A stretch of DNA of 64,000 nucleotides from Deltaproteobacteria bacterium (lineage in GTDB: Bacteria > Myxococcota_A > Polyangia > GCA-2747355). This document shows positions 44,187 through 52,019 of this stretch, one piece after another. The position numbers were made by a program, and so were the translations under genes. The notes beneath the pieces were generated by a model. The model was not told the DNA's origin. It did not search any database and saw only the letters and a program-made list of their open reading frames with translations. The stretch covers positions 23,481 to 87,480 of the forward strand of contig JACKDQ010000015.1 of the NCBI GenBank assembly GCA_020633415.1, in the 5' to 3' direction. Position 1 is the stretch's first letter, and every line of letters begins with the position of its first letter.

Positions 44187-44959
44187 TTTTGTCGTCCCGC
44201 GAGAAGTCGCTCTGCCATCTTCTTCGACAGGCGGATGTCTTTCGGAGGCACGCTGGCGATGTACTCGACCAGTGCCGTTGTGGCGTCGCTTCCCGGCAGT
44301 TTGCCGAGCGCTTTGACAATCTGCATCCGCAGCGGATCGGGGCCGAACTCCTTACGCTTGAGCATTTCGCCGTAAGCCAAAGCGATTGCCCGATCAGGGA
44401 CTTCGCCGATCAGCTCGCCGAGATTCTTCGCCGTTTCCACGCCGGCCACCTTGCCTAGCGGCGCGGCGGCGGAGACGTCTTTGCGTTTTACCAGCATAAA
44501 CAGCGCCGACTCAGCGCGCTTTTCTTGGCGGTCACCCAACATGCGGGCTGCGCTGGCGCGAACCATCGGGTTGCTGTCACCGAGCGCGTCGATCAGCGGC
44601 CCCACCGTTTGCGGGCTCTCGTTGCGCCCCAGAGCCTGCAGCGCCGCAACGCGGATCTCCGGCGTACGGTTGTGCGCGAAGAGCTTGAGCAGCGGGATCG
44701 TGTCGTCGCTCTTGTGCTGACCGAGCGCTTCGAGCAACGCGGTGAGCAACTTGGGCGGGCAGCCGAGCTGCAACGCGCCGACCAAAGCGTCGCGAGCGGG
44801 CGGCGTCTTCAACGAACCCAACGCGCTTGCCGCAGCCACCGCGCGGTCGAGATTCTCTCCGTGTAGGTCGGCTTTGAGCCGATCGACGTTACCGCTCATC
44901 TGCGCCAAGGCCGGTCCGGCCACCAGCGAGAACCCGGCGATGAGCAACCACCTTCGCAT
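44183..44959 (-). CDS. exported HEAT-repeat protein
   Basis: The 258-aa product has a signal peptide (to GPALA, about residue 19). The mature part consists of about six HEAT/PBS-lyase-type repeats (AASALGSLKTPPARDALVGAL, LQALGRNESPQTVGPLIDALGD, AARMLGDRQEKRAESALFML, VKALGKLPGSDATTALVEYI). These form a curved helical protein-binding surface. AGGGGG precedes the ATG. It is translationally coupled to the propeller lipoprotein, which itself ends in HEAT repeats. Confidence 0.88.
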   Translation of the reverse strand: MRRWLLIAGFSLVAGPALAQMSGNVDRLKADLHGENLDRAVAAASALGSLKTPPARDALVGALQLGCPPKLLTALLEALGQHKSDDTIPLLKLFAHNRTPEIRVAALQALGRNESPQTVGPLIDALGDSNPMVRASAARMLGDRQEKRAESALFMLVKRKDVSAAAPLGKVAGVETAKNLGELIGEVPDRAIALAYGEMLKRKEFGPDPLRMQIVKALGKLPGSDATTALVEYIASVPPKDIRLSKKMAERLLAGRQK

Positions 44960-45157
44960 ACGAACCCCCTAGGGCGCCCTGCTTATCAAAGGCTGGGGGG
45001 GCGCGTCAAGAAAAGTCGAATGATGACTGGAGGTAGCGTCTGTTTGCTGGGCAGCGCGCCGAGGGCGCCTAGATGCCGCAACGCGCGCGCGCCGCCAAGG
45101 GCCGGCTAGCAACGGGCGGTTATGAATTCTTTGGCTTTTTCAGAATCCGCGGCGCCG

Positions 45158-45703
45158 CTAGCGTCGCGTCTCGTCCTCGGTGAACGTCACGCGTCCCGAG
45201 TAGCTTTCAGCCTTGCCGTTGAGCCGAAACGATGTTGAGGCCAGCGTCTGCCCACGAGCGTTGGTGATATACATCACATAGCGGCGGTTGATGTTAAACC
45301 GAGGCTTCTCGAGCTCGATGTGTGAGGCCAAAATTCGCTGTTGGCGCGACGAGACGTAGATACTGTCGCCAGCGACGAAGCGGCGGCCTTCGGTGATGTC
45401 GTAGAACTTGATCTTCACCTCGACGTCATTGGGTGCGCCGCGAAAGAAGGCAAAAAACTCCAGACGCCAACGGTCCTGTTTCTTTTTGTCCTTGGGCCAA
45501 ATCTTGTCGACACGCTGTGTCTTGAGGAACTGCGCAAACGCCGCGTTCGAGCGAAAACGCAACGGGGGGCGCTTCTTAAGCAGCACGATCTTACCCCGAT
45601 ACGCGCGTTCGACGCCGGCCTGCGCTTGGCCTGGAGCGCACAGCGGGGCCGCAACGAAGGTGAAGGTAATTAGGATTCGGGTCGTGTGTCTTTGCACGTA
45701 CAC
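45158..45703 (-). CDS. exported protein of unknown function
   Basis: The 181-aa protein has a signal peptide ending AQA-GV at about residue 30. The mature part is basic with alternating strands (VEVKIKFYDITEGRRFVAGDSIYVSS, RYVMYITNARGQTLASTSFRL), suggesting a small beta-sandwich. It ends in a charged tail. No known family is recognised. GAGG precedes the ATG. It stands alone; the 198 bp beyond it (44960-45157) hold no recognisable feature. Confidence 0.7.
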   Translation of the reverse strand: MYVQRHTTRILITFTFVAAPLCAPGQAQAGVERAYRGKIVLLKKRPPLRFRSNAAFAQFLKTQRVDKIWPKDKKKQDRWRLEFFAFFRGAPNDVEVKIKFYDITEGRRFVAGDSIYVSSRQQRILASHIELEKPRFNINRRYVMYITNARGQTLASTSFRLNGKAESYSGRVTFTEDETRR

Positions 45704-45857
45704 CTCGCGTTTTGTTTAAGCGTTGGAGCCTGACAGAGTAACTAAGCGGGTCGCCAGATGCGGTCTGCTCATGTTACGAGAGCGAGGTGGCGGCCGCAAC
45801 CGCTGAAAACAATGCCGAGCAGCATGCGCCGATCCGCTCGGTGAGGGAGACGACCAG

Positions 45858-46649
45858 ATGGACTTCGGTTTGAACGGAAAAATCGCGGTGGTAGCTGCCT
45901 CATCCAAGGGGCTTGGCCGGGCAATCGCGACCAGCCTCGCCAAGGAGGGCGCGAAGCTGGTGCTCTGCGCGCGTGATTGCGACACGCTGGAGTCCACGGC
46001 CGATCGCATCTGCCAAGACACCGGTGCGGAGGTGACAACGATCGCCGCCGACCTGTCGGATCCGCAGGCTCCAGCGACAGTAATCGCTCAGGCCCTCAAG
46101 CAGTTTGGTGGCGTCGATATCTTGGTGACGAATACGGGAGGCCCGCCGATCGGCAACTTCGCGGCACTCGACGAGGCCCAATGGCACCAGGCCTGGAACC
46201 AGGTGTTGATGAGCGCGGTGCGTTTGATCCGCGCGGCGATCGAACCGATGCGCAGCCGAGGCGGCGGCAGGATCGTCAACATCACCAGTATTTCGGTCAA
46301 GCAGCCGATCGCCGGCCTAATGCTCAGCAACGCCTATCGCGCGGCGATCGTGGGTATGGCAAAAACGCTCGCCAACGAGCTTGGTCCCGACAATATCCTG
46401 GTCAACAACGTATGCCCGGGCAAAATCGCAACCGATCGACTGCTCGCCCTCGACGAAGCGCGTGCCGCGAGCCAATCGATCTCGCTCGAACAACAGCGCA
46501 CTCAGGCTCAACGCGAGATACCGCTTGGTCGCTACGGCCAACCCGACGAGCTGGCGTCGCTAATCACATTCCTTTGCTCGACGCGAGCGAGTTACATCAC
46601 CGGATCGACGATTCTCTGCGACGGCGGGTTGTTCAGCGGCCTGATGTGA
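45858..46649 (+). CDS. divergent short-chain dehydrogenase/reductase
   Basis: The 263-aa protein has the SDR Rossmann start (KIAVVAASSKGLGRAIA), the NTGG motif (residues 91-94) and ITSISVK. The usual YxxxK active site is altered: the aligned segment reads LSNAYRAAIVGMAKTL, with Arg where Lys is expected and no Tyr at the usual position. This pattern resembles the FabG-like SDR subgroup with SNxxRAA in place of YSASKAA. Typical FabG catalysis is therefore doubtful, and the substrate is unknown. GGGAG precedes the ATG. Its 3' end overlaps convergent cmk by 17 bp. Confidence 0.85.
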   Translation: MDFGLNGKIAVVAASSKGLGRAIATSLAKEGAKLVLCARDCDTLESTADRICQDTGAEVTTIAADLSDPQAPATVIAQALKQFGGVDILVTNTGGPPIGNFAALDEAQWHQAWNQVLMSAVRLIRAAIEPMRSRGGGRIVNITSISVKQPIAGLMLSNAYRAAIVGMAKTLANELGPDNILVNNVCPGKIATDRLLALDEARAASQSISLEQQRTQAQREIPLGRYGQPDELASLITFLCSTRASYITGSTILCDGGLFSGLM

Positions 46650-47319
46650 TCCGCGCCCGCGCCAGCGCGACGATCTTGTCGACGACCTGGTCGATGTTCA
46701 GGTCGCTGGTGTCGACCAGCGTCGCGTCGTCTGCACAGGCAAGTGGCGCCACCGCGCGCGTGCTGTCCTGCTGATCGCGCACTTGGGCGGCCCGCCGAAT
46801 CTCTTCAAGATCTGCCGGTTGGCCGCTGCCCAGCATCTGCTGATAGCGGCGCTGAGCGCGCACATCCACCGAAGCATCGAGGTAGATCTTCAACGCGGCC
46901 TGCGGAAAAACCACCGTTGCCATGTCGCGGCCTTCAGCAACCAGCGGACCGCGGGTGACAAAAGAGCGCTGCAGATCTAGCAATGCCTGACGCACCTGCG
47001 GATGACGACTCACTTTAGATGCGCCGCGAGAGATCTCTTCGCTACGTAGCTCCTCACTGACGTCGTCACCATCGGCGAACACCGCGCAGCCGGTTTCAGC
47101 GGGCTCGATCGACAGCTCGACTTGGCTGAGCATCTCACCCAGTTGCTCCCCGTTTTCCCAAGAAACGTTGCGTCGTTGGGCCAGCAAGGCGACCGCACGA
47201 TACAACGCCCCGGTGTCGAGAAATGTGTAGCCTAGGCGCCGAGCAACGTTGCGGGCCACGGTCGACTTGCCCGAGCCGGCGGGGCCGTCAATGGCGACGA
47301 CCGGAAGTTGATCATCCAT
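46633..47319 (-). CDS. cmk: cytidylate kinase
   Basis: Cmk phosphorylates CMP and dCMP using ATP. The 228-aa protein has the P-loop IDGPAGSGKSTVA (residues 10-22), the family segment TFLDTGALYRAVAL, an EGRDM motif (about 134) and the C-terminal Arg-rich lid (RAQRRYQQML, then RDQQDSTRAVAPL). Length is normal. rpsA, often next to cmk, is not in the window. The ATG is preceded by GAGCAGGG. The first codons overlap a rejected upstream extension of the divergent 7-TM gene. Confidence 0.95.
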   Translation of the reverse strand: MDDQLPVVAIDGPAGSGKSTVARNVARRLGYTFLDTGALYRAVALLAQRRNVSWENGEQLGEMLSQVELSIEPAETGCAVFADGDDVSEELRSEEISRGASKVSRHPQVRQALLDLQRSFVTRGPLVAEGRDMATVVFPQAALKIYLDASVDVRAQRRYQQMLGSGQPADLEEIRRAAQVRDQQDSTRAVAPLACADDATLVDTSDLNIDQVVDKIVALARARITSGR

Positions 47320-47388
47320 ACCCTGCTCTACCGTCCTGCCCGGCGATGGTCAATGCTCCGCAGCGCAAACCTGTGGCATGATAGGCCG

Positions 47389-48219
47389 ATGCCAACGGCG
47401 ACCGAACCTCTGCCGCAAGATCTCGCACAACGTCGCCGCGGAGAAACTGCCTCAAATCGGCGGATTTTCGATGCAGCGGTGCTGGTCTTGGCCTGCAACC
47501 TGTGGATCTGCTTTCTGCTGGTGCCGATGATCCACTTGCAGCGCGTGCACCTGGGCGTGACGACTACGATGCTGATCGCCGCTTCGTTGCTGCTGGCCAT
47601 AGCTGGTGTTGCGTTGCACAGCAGCCTGTTGCTCTTCGCGGCTTTTCCTTGCTCGCTACTGCTCCCGGTCCTGCTGCGCAGCGAACTGGTCGGCATCAAC
47701 GTTTACGGCCCCAAAACGTTTGTGCTGGTCGCGCTATCCTTTGTCGCGTTTGGCGTCGGCGGTCGGCTGCTGTTTCGCCTCGCTCGCGCCCCCGAAGCGC
47801 ACCCGCAGCGTGTACGCCGACTCGCGGCGCCGGGTAACAATGAGCGCCACTGGCGCCGACGATGGCGAATCTACACACTCTTCGCCGCGTTCACCGGCCT
47901 GTTGCCCGTGTCGCTACTCTGCGGACTGTTCCTCACTGGCGACGCGCTCGAACGACTGCGGCTGGCCTATCCCCATCGCACGGCCGCGGCTGCGGTGTTG
48001 TTCGGGATACTCGCCTTGGCGATCTACTTGGCGATCTTCCACCTCTACGTCCGCGTGCCGCTGGCCGCCCATGTTCGCGGCGACGGCAAACTGCGCGGCG
48101 AGCTGATCCAGACCAGACGCCGCCTGAGGCGACGCGTGTCGGTTTGGAGTTATGCGATTCTCGGCCTTGGCGTTGCTGCACTGGTCGGTCTGCTGCTTCG
48201 CGGAAGTGGCCTGGAGTGA
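47389..48219 (+). CDS. polytopic membrane protein, seven spans
   Basis: From ATG at 47389 the protein is 276 aa with about seven hydrophobic helices (for example VLVLACNLWICFLLVPMI, MLIAASLLLAIAGVAL, YAILGLGVAALVGLLL) separated by Arg-rich loops. No family is recognised. The frame is open to 47308, but that part would overlap cmk and lacks membrane character. It is the first gene of a compact seven-gene run ending with the DUF58 gene at 53720. Confidence 0.7.
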   Translation: MPTATEPLPQDLAQRRRGETASNRRIFDAAVLVLACNLWICFLLVPMIHLQRVHLGVTTTMLIAASLLLAIAGVALHSSLLLFAAFPCSLLLPVLLRSELVGINVYGPKTFVLVALSFVAFGVGGRLLFRLARAPEAHPQRVRRLAAPGNNERHWRRRWRIYTLFAAFTGLLPVSLLCGLFLTGDALERLRLAYPHRTAAAAVLFGILALAIYLAIFHLYVRVPLAAHVRGDGKLRGELIQTRRRLRRRVSVWSYAILGLGVAALVGLLLRGSGLE

Positions 48220-48274
48220 TGGCGATGGCGGATCAGTGCAGCTCAGCCCATCGTTCGATTTGCGGGAGAGCGGC

Positions 48275-48463
48275 GTGAAACGATATTTCTTTGAGGTCTT
48301 TGCAGCACTACTGTTCCTTGCTGCGCTCGGTGTGTTTTACCTGTGCGTGCGTTTTCTCACCCAGCGCGACTACATCGCCGCAATTCTGCTTACGTTTGTG
48401 GGTTTTGCCGTTGTCCGCGCCGGGACCGAGCTAGCGCGCTTTGCTATGCTCGATAGATCGTAG
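48275..48463 (+). CDS. small two-span membrane protein (62 aa)
   Basis: A GTG at 48275 with GGGAG eight bases upstream starts a 62-aa product, basic at the N-terminus, with two hydrophobic helices (FFEVFAALLFLAALGVFYLCV and YIAAILLTFVGFAVVRAG). The stop overlaps the next gene by one base (TAGTG). Both helices, the ribosome-binding site and the coupling support a real gene; function unknown. Confidence 0.7.
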   Translation: MKRYFFEVFAALLFLAALGVFYLCVRFLTQRDYIAAILLTFVGFAVVRAGTELARFAMLDRS

Positions 48464-49404
48464 TGATCGCAATGACCGAGCAAATCGTTGAGCGGACGAT
48501 CCGTCTGATGATGGTCGCATTTTTCGCGACCGTCACCAGCGCATGCAAAACCGAGACGCCAGCACCGCCAGTCGTGCGAGCTGCAGCGCATCTGGACAAG
48601 GTCCCCGCCGACCAGATCGTCGCGCGCGTGGATGGCGAGCCGATCCTCGTCGGAGCGCTGCGCCGTCGAATAGAGCAAACCAAAGAGAGCAAGCAGCAAG
48701 CACTCGACGCGTTGATCGACTTCGAACTGTTGGTCGCCGAGGCGCGTCGCCGTGGCTTCGATAGGTCGCCAGCTGTTCTCGAACAGGAGCGGCGCAGCGC
48801 GGGGCGTTTGCTCGCCGAGAACTTCGGCAAGACGTTCACCAAGGCGTCGATCCCCGACGCAATGATCGAGCGTGCCTATCAGCTCAACCGTAGTCACTAT
48901 GTGCACCCTGAGATGGCCGAAGTCGCTCACGTCCTGGCGCGCGCCGGCAGCGGCGACGGCAGCGACTACCACCAGGTAGCGAGAGAGCTGGCCCAGGCGA
49001 TCGCCGACTACGCCAAAGCAAAACCACTGACGCTCGACGAGTTCCGCAAGCTACCCGAGGTTTTCGCTGTGCGCGCGCAAGCGGCCCGAGTGCCGCTCGC
49101 CAGCGAAGCTCTGACGACTCCACGACGAGGGCTGACTGCCCGTGACTTTGCCGACGCTTGTTTTGCGATGACCAAGCCTGGCCAAACGAGCGGCGTCGTT
49201 AAGACCAAGTTCGGTTACCACGTGATCTACTTGGTGCGGCGCTCGCCTGCGCGCAATGACTCATTGGCGCAGGTTGCAGCGGAGATTCGCGGCCGGCTGT
49301 TCGAGCAGGCCCGCCGCTTCGAGTTTCTCAAGATGGTCGACAAGCTCAAGACGGCCCACGGGGTTGAGCTTGTCGCTGCCGGAGCCGCAGAACCTACACG
49401 CTGA
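48463..49404 (+). CDS. PpiC/SurA-type peptidyl-prolyl isomerase lipoprotein
   Basis: The 313-aa protein has a signal peptide with a lipobox-like Cys (VTSAC). A SurA-N-like chaperone helix region follows (EPILVGALRRRIEQ, then ALDALIDFELLVAEARRRGFD). A parvulin domain comes next (HPEMAEVAHVLARA near 146; the domain ends with GVVKTKFGYHVIYLVRR near 265). It should assist folding of envelope proteins. The start is GTG at 48463, overlapping the previous stop by one base; ATG 48472 is also possible. It shares a one-base TGATG overlap with the roadblock gene. Confidence 0.88.
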   Translation: MIAMTEQIVERTIRLMMVAFFATVTSACKTETPAPPVVRAAAHLDKVPADQIVARVDGEPILVGALRRRIEQTKESKQQALDALIDFELLVAEARRRGFDRSPAVLEQERRSAGRLLAENFGKTFTKASIPDAMIERAYQLNRSHYVHPEMAEVAHVLARAGSGDGSDYHQVARELAQAIADYAKAKPLTLDEFRKLPEVFAVRAQAARVPLASEALTTPRRGLTARDFADACFAMTKPGQTSGVVKTKFGYHVIYLVRRSPARNDSLAQVAAEIRGRLFEQARRFEFLKMVDKLKTAHGVELVAAGAAEPTR

Positions 49405-49763
49405 TGACGATCTTCGCCGACATTTTGCGCCACGAGATGACCGAGATTCCCGGGATCGTAGGCGCGATCTTCGCCGATTGGGAGGGTGAAAGCGTCGACC
49501 TCTACAGCAACGTCGGCCAAACCAACATGAAACTGGCCGGTGCCCATTGGGGGATCATCTATAGCCAAGCGCGCACGGCCTTCAGGAAACGACAGCTCGG
49601 CATGATCCAGCAAATGATCCTCGACTTCGAGCAGCAGCGTGTCGTCGTACGTCGAATCACCGACGAGTACTTCGTCGTTGTCGCAGTGCAGGGCGAAAAC
49701 AACCTCGGCCATACGCTTTGCGCACTCGATCGCGCCGTTGAGAAACTACGACGTGCGATGTAG
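49404..49763 (+). CDS. roadblock/LC7-domain protein
   Basis: The 119-aa cytoplasmic protein matches the roadblock/LC7 fold: IPGIVGAIFADWEGE at 14-28, then a helix and central strands (RVVVRRITDEYFVVVAVQ), and a C-terminal helix. Bacterial roadblock proteins of this size often regulate small GTPases such as MglA, but none is encoded here. The gene lies inside the run that includes MoxR and DUF58 genes. Its end overlaps the DUF4350 gene by 11 bp. Confidence 0.8.
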   Translation: MTIFADILRHEMTEIPGIVGAIFADWEGESVDLYSNVGQTNMKLAGAHWGIIYSQARTAFRKRQLGMIQQMILDFEQQRVVVRRITDEYFVVVAVQGENNLGHTLCALDRAVEKLRRAM

Positions 49764-51063
49764 CCGTCTACCCAGCACCCTTGAAGTTCAGCGGACTGCC
49801 GGCCTGCTCGCGGTCCTTTGTGCGCTGTTCTGGCCTTCGCAGGCACGCGCACAAACCGACTACCTGATCGACAATACCGACTGGAATGGTCTGAGTACCT
49901 TCGCCGAAGGTGTGCGTGAGGCCGATTGCGCGATCAGCGCGCCAGCGCGGATCGACTTGGCTGCCCTAGCGGAACATCGCGAAGCGATCCTGCTGCTGAT
50001 CTATCCCCGAGAGCAACTTCCCGTCGAATCGTTGGTCCGCTTCGTGCGCGCCGGAGGTCGCATGCTGATCGCCGACGACTTCGGCAGCTCGGCAGAGCTG
50101 CTGGCAAGGTTCGGCATCCATCGTCGTCCAGGCGTGGTCATCGCCGACAACCACTATCGTGACCAACCTGCCTTGCCGATCGCTCACCCCGGTCCGGTCA
50201 GCCATCCGATCACACGGGCGGTGTTTCGCGTCGTGACCAACCACCCCACGGCTTTCGAGTCGACTTTGCCCTCGCTGCTGACCTTCGGTCCTGAACGGGG
50301 GCAGCTGCTGGTCGCCGGCGAGTTTGGACGTGGTCGCTTCGCCGCGCTCGCCGATCCCAGCGTGTTGATCAACCGCATGCAGCGGTTCGGCGGTAATCGC
50401 CGCTTGGCTCGCCAGCTGCTCGCCTTTCTCCTCGGCGACGATCGGCCCCAGCACGTCACGGTCACGGTTGCCGTCGGCGACACCCAGTTCGCCGGCGTTT
50501 TTACCCCGCAGGCGCAGAGCACAAGCGGACGGATCGCTCGCGATTTCAACCGGTTTATCAACCGGATCAACGACTTCGCACTGACCAGTGCGGGGATGCG
50601 CGCACTAGCGATTTTCGCGGGCACGCTGCTACTTGCCGGCCTAGTGCTGCTCTTGCCGTGGGCGCGCCGCGACATCGATGGACGCTGGGGTAGCGCCGTC
50701 CACGCGCTCTTGCCAACACGACGAGGTGATCCGACGCGCCGCGCTGGGGCAATCTTGCGCGAGGAATTCGAGGATCGGCTATCGACCGTGCTTCTCACGC
50801 CGGGGCCAGTTTCCGCGATTCACCCGCGCTGGATCGTCGAACGCGTACGCGCCAAGGCCGGCTCTGATGCGGCGGATAACTGCCGTCGCATCTTGAGCGG
50901 CTTGCGCAACATACCGTACACTCGCGGCGAAGTCGGGATCGATGCCGCGCCGCGCCTCAGCAAGAGACGGCTGGTCATGCTTTACCGACGCTGTGCTCGG
51001 TTGCTGGCGGATCTCGGTGACCCGTCGATGCTCAGCGAGACAATCACGAAGAGCCCCCAATGA
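49753..51063 (+). CDS. DUF4350-type membrane protein
   Basis: From GTG at 49753 the product is 436 aa. It has an N-terminal signal (TAGLLAVLCALFWPSQARA) and a DUF4350-like domain (NGLSTFAEGVREADC, LLIYPREQL, FVRAGGRMLIADDFGSS, then GRGRFAALADPSVLIN). One membrane helix follows (ALAIFAGTLLLAGLVLLLPWA, about 325-345) and then a cytoplasmic helical tail. DUF4350 proteins generally accompany MoxR and DUF58 genes, as here. The domain lacks obvious catalytic residues. The start codon lies inside the roadblock gene, and the stop overlaps the MoxR ATG by four bases. Confidence 0.82.
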   Translation: MRCSRLPSTLEVQRTAGLLAVLCALFWPSQARAQTDYLIDNTDWNGLSTFAEGVREADCAISAPARIDLAALAEHREAILLLIYPREQLPVESLVRFVRAGGRMLIADDFGSSAELLARFGIHRRPGVVIADNHYRDQPALPIAHPGPVSHPITRAVFRVVTNHPTAFESTLPSLLTFGPERGQLLVAGEFGRGRFAALADPSVLINRMQRFGGNRRLARQLLAFLLGDDRPQHVTVTVAVGDTQFAGVFTPQAQSTSGRIARDFNRFINRINDFALTSAGMRALAIFAGTLLLAGLVLLLPWARRDIDGRWGSAVHALLPTRRGDPTRRAGAILREEFEDRLSTVLLTPGPVSAIHPRWIVERVRAKAGSDAADNCRRILSGLRNIPYTRGEVGIDAAPRLSKRRLVMLYRRCARLLADLGDPSMLSETITKSPQ

Positions 51064-52016
51064 CGATCGGTGACACACAACTCGAACAAATTCGCAGCAC
51101 CTGCGCCACGCTTTCTAAGGAAGTTAGTCGCTCCTTTGTCGGTCCGGTTGAAGTCGCCGAGCTACTGCTAACGGCGATCGTTGCGCGTGGTCACGTGTTG
51201 CTGGAAGGCGTTCCCGGCGTCGCCAAAACGACCTTGGTCAAAGCCTTTTCAGCGACCCTCGGCTGCAACTTTCGCCGCATTCAGTTTACGCCGGACCTGC
51301 TGCCGTCGGATATCACCGGCACCTACATTCTCGACATGCGTAACAACACCTTTGTTCTGCGTGAGGGGCCGATTTTCGCCAACATCCTGCTCGGCGACGA
51401 GATCAACCGCGCCCCGGCAAAAACGCAGAGCGCGTTACTCGAGGCGATGCAAGAGATCCAGGTCACGATCGAAGGCGAGACGCGTAGACTCGAACCACCG
51501 TTTATGGTGCTTGCCACCCAGAACCCGATCGAGCAAGAGGGTACCTATCCCCTGCCCGAAGCGCAGGTCGATCGTTTCCTGCTCAAGCTGACGATGAGTT
51601 ACCCCAGCGAGGCCGAGGAGAAGCAAATCCTCTTAACCTACGCCCAGACGCCTCAGCCCGTTCGCCAGACACTCAGTCCAGAGACGATCCTCCAGCTCCA
51701 ACAGCTCGGCGACCGGGTTCACGTTGATGACGAGCTACTCGAATACATTGTCGGCCTAGCGAGATTCACTCGCGAGCATCGCCGTGTCTACCTCGGTGCA
51801 TCGCCGCGCGCCTCATTGATGCTGATGCAAGCAGCCAAAGCCCATGCCCTGATCCATGGACGCGCGTTCGTCTTGCCAGACGACGTAAAGACTTTGGCCC
51901 AGCCCGTGCTCGCCCACCGTGTATTGTTGGCGCCGGAAGCGGAGATCGAGGGTTATGCCGCACAATCGGTCGTCGATGAGGCGCTCGCCAGTGTGCCCTA
52001 CCAGCGGCGGGGATAA
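51060..52016 (+). CDS. MoxR-family AAA+ ATPase
   Basis: The 318-aa ATPase has Walker A LEGVPGVAKTT (about 45-55), the pre-sensor segment RIQFTPDLLPSDITG, Walker B ILLGDEINRAPAKTQSALLEAMQE, sensor ATQNPIEQEGTYPLPEAQ and the arginine finger region DRFLLK. MoxR proteins work as chaperone-like partners of VWA/DUF58 proteins, often maturing metal or membrane complexes. It is coupled by ATGA to the DUF4350 gene and lies three bases before the DUF58 gene. Confidence 0.93.
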   Translation: MTIGDTQLEQIRSTCATLSKEVSRSFVGPVEVAELLLTAIVARGHVLLEGVPGVAKTTLVKAFSATLGCNFRRIQFTPDLLPSDITGTYILDMRNNTFVLREGPIFANILLGDEINRAPAKTQSALLEAMQEIQVTIEGETRRLEPPFMVLATQNPIEQEGTYPLPEAQVDRFLLKLTMSYPSEAEEKQILLTYAQTPQPVRQTLSPETILQLQQLGDRVHVDDELLEYIVGLARFTREHRRVYLGASPRASLMLMQAAKAHALIHGRAFVLPDDVKTLAQPVLAHRVLLAPEAEIEGYAAQSVVDEALASVPYQRRG

Positions 52017-52019
52017 CGC

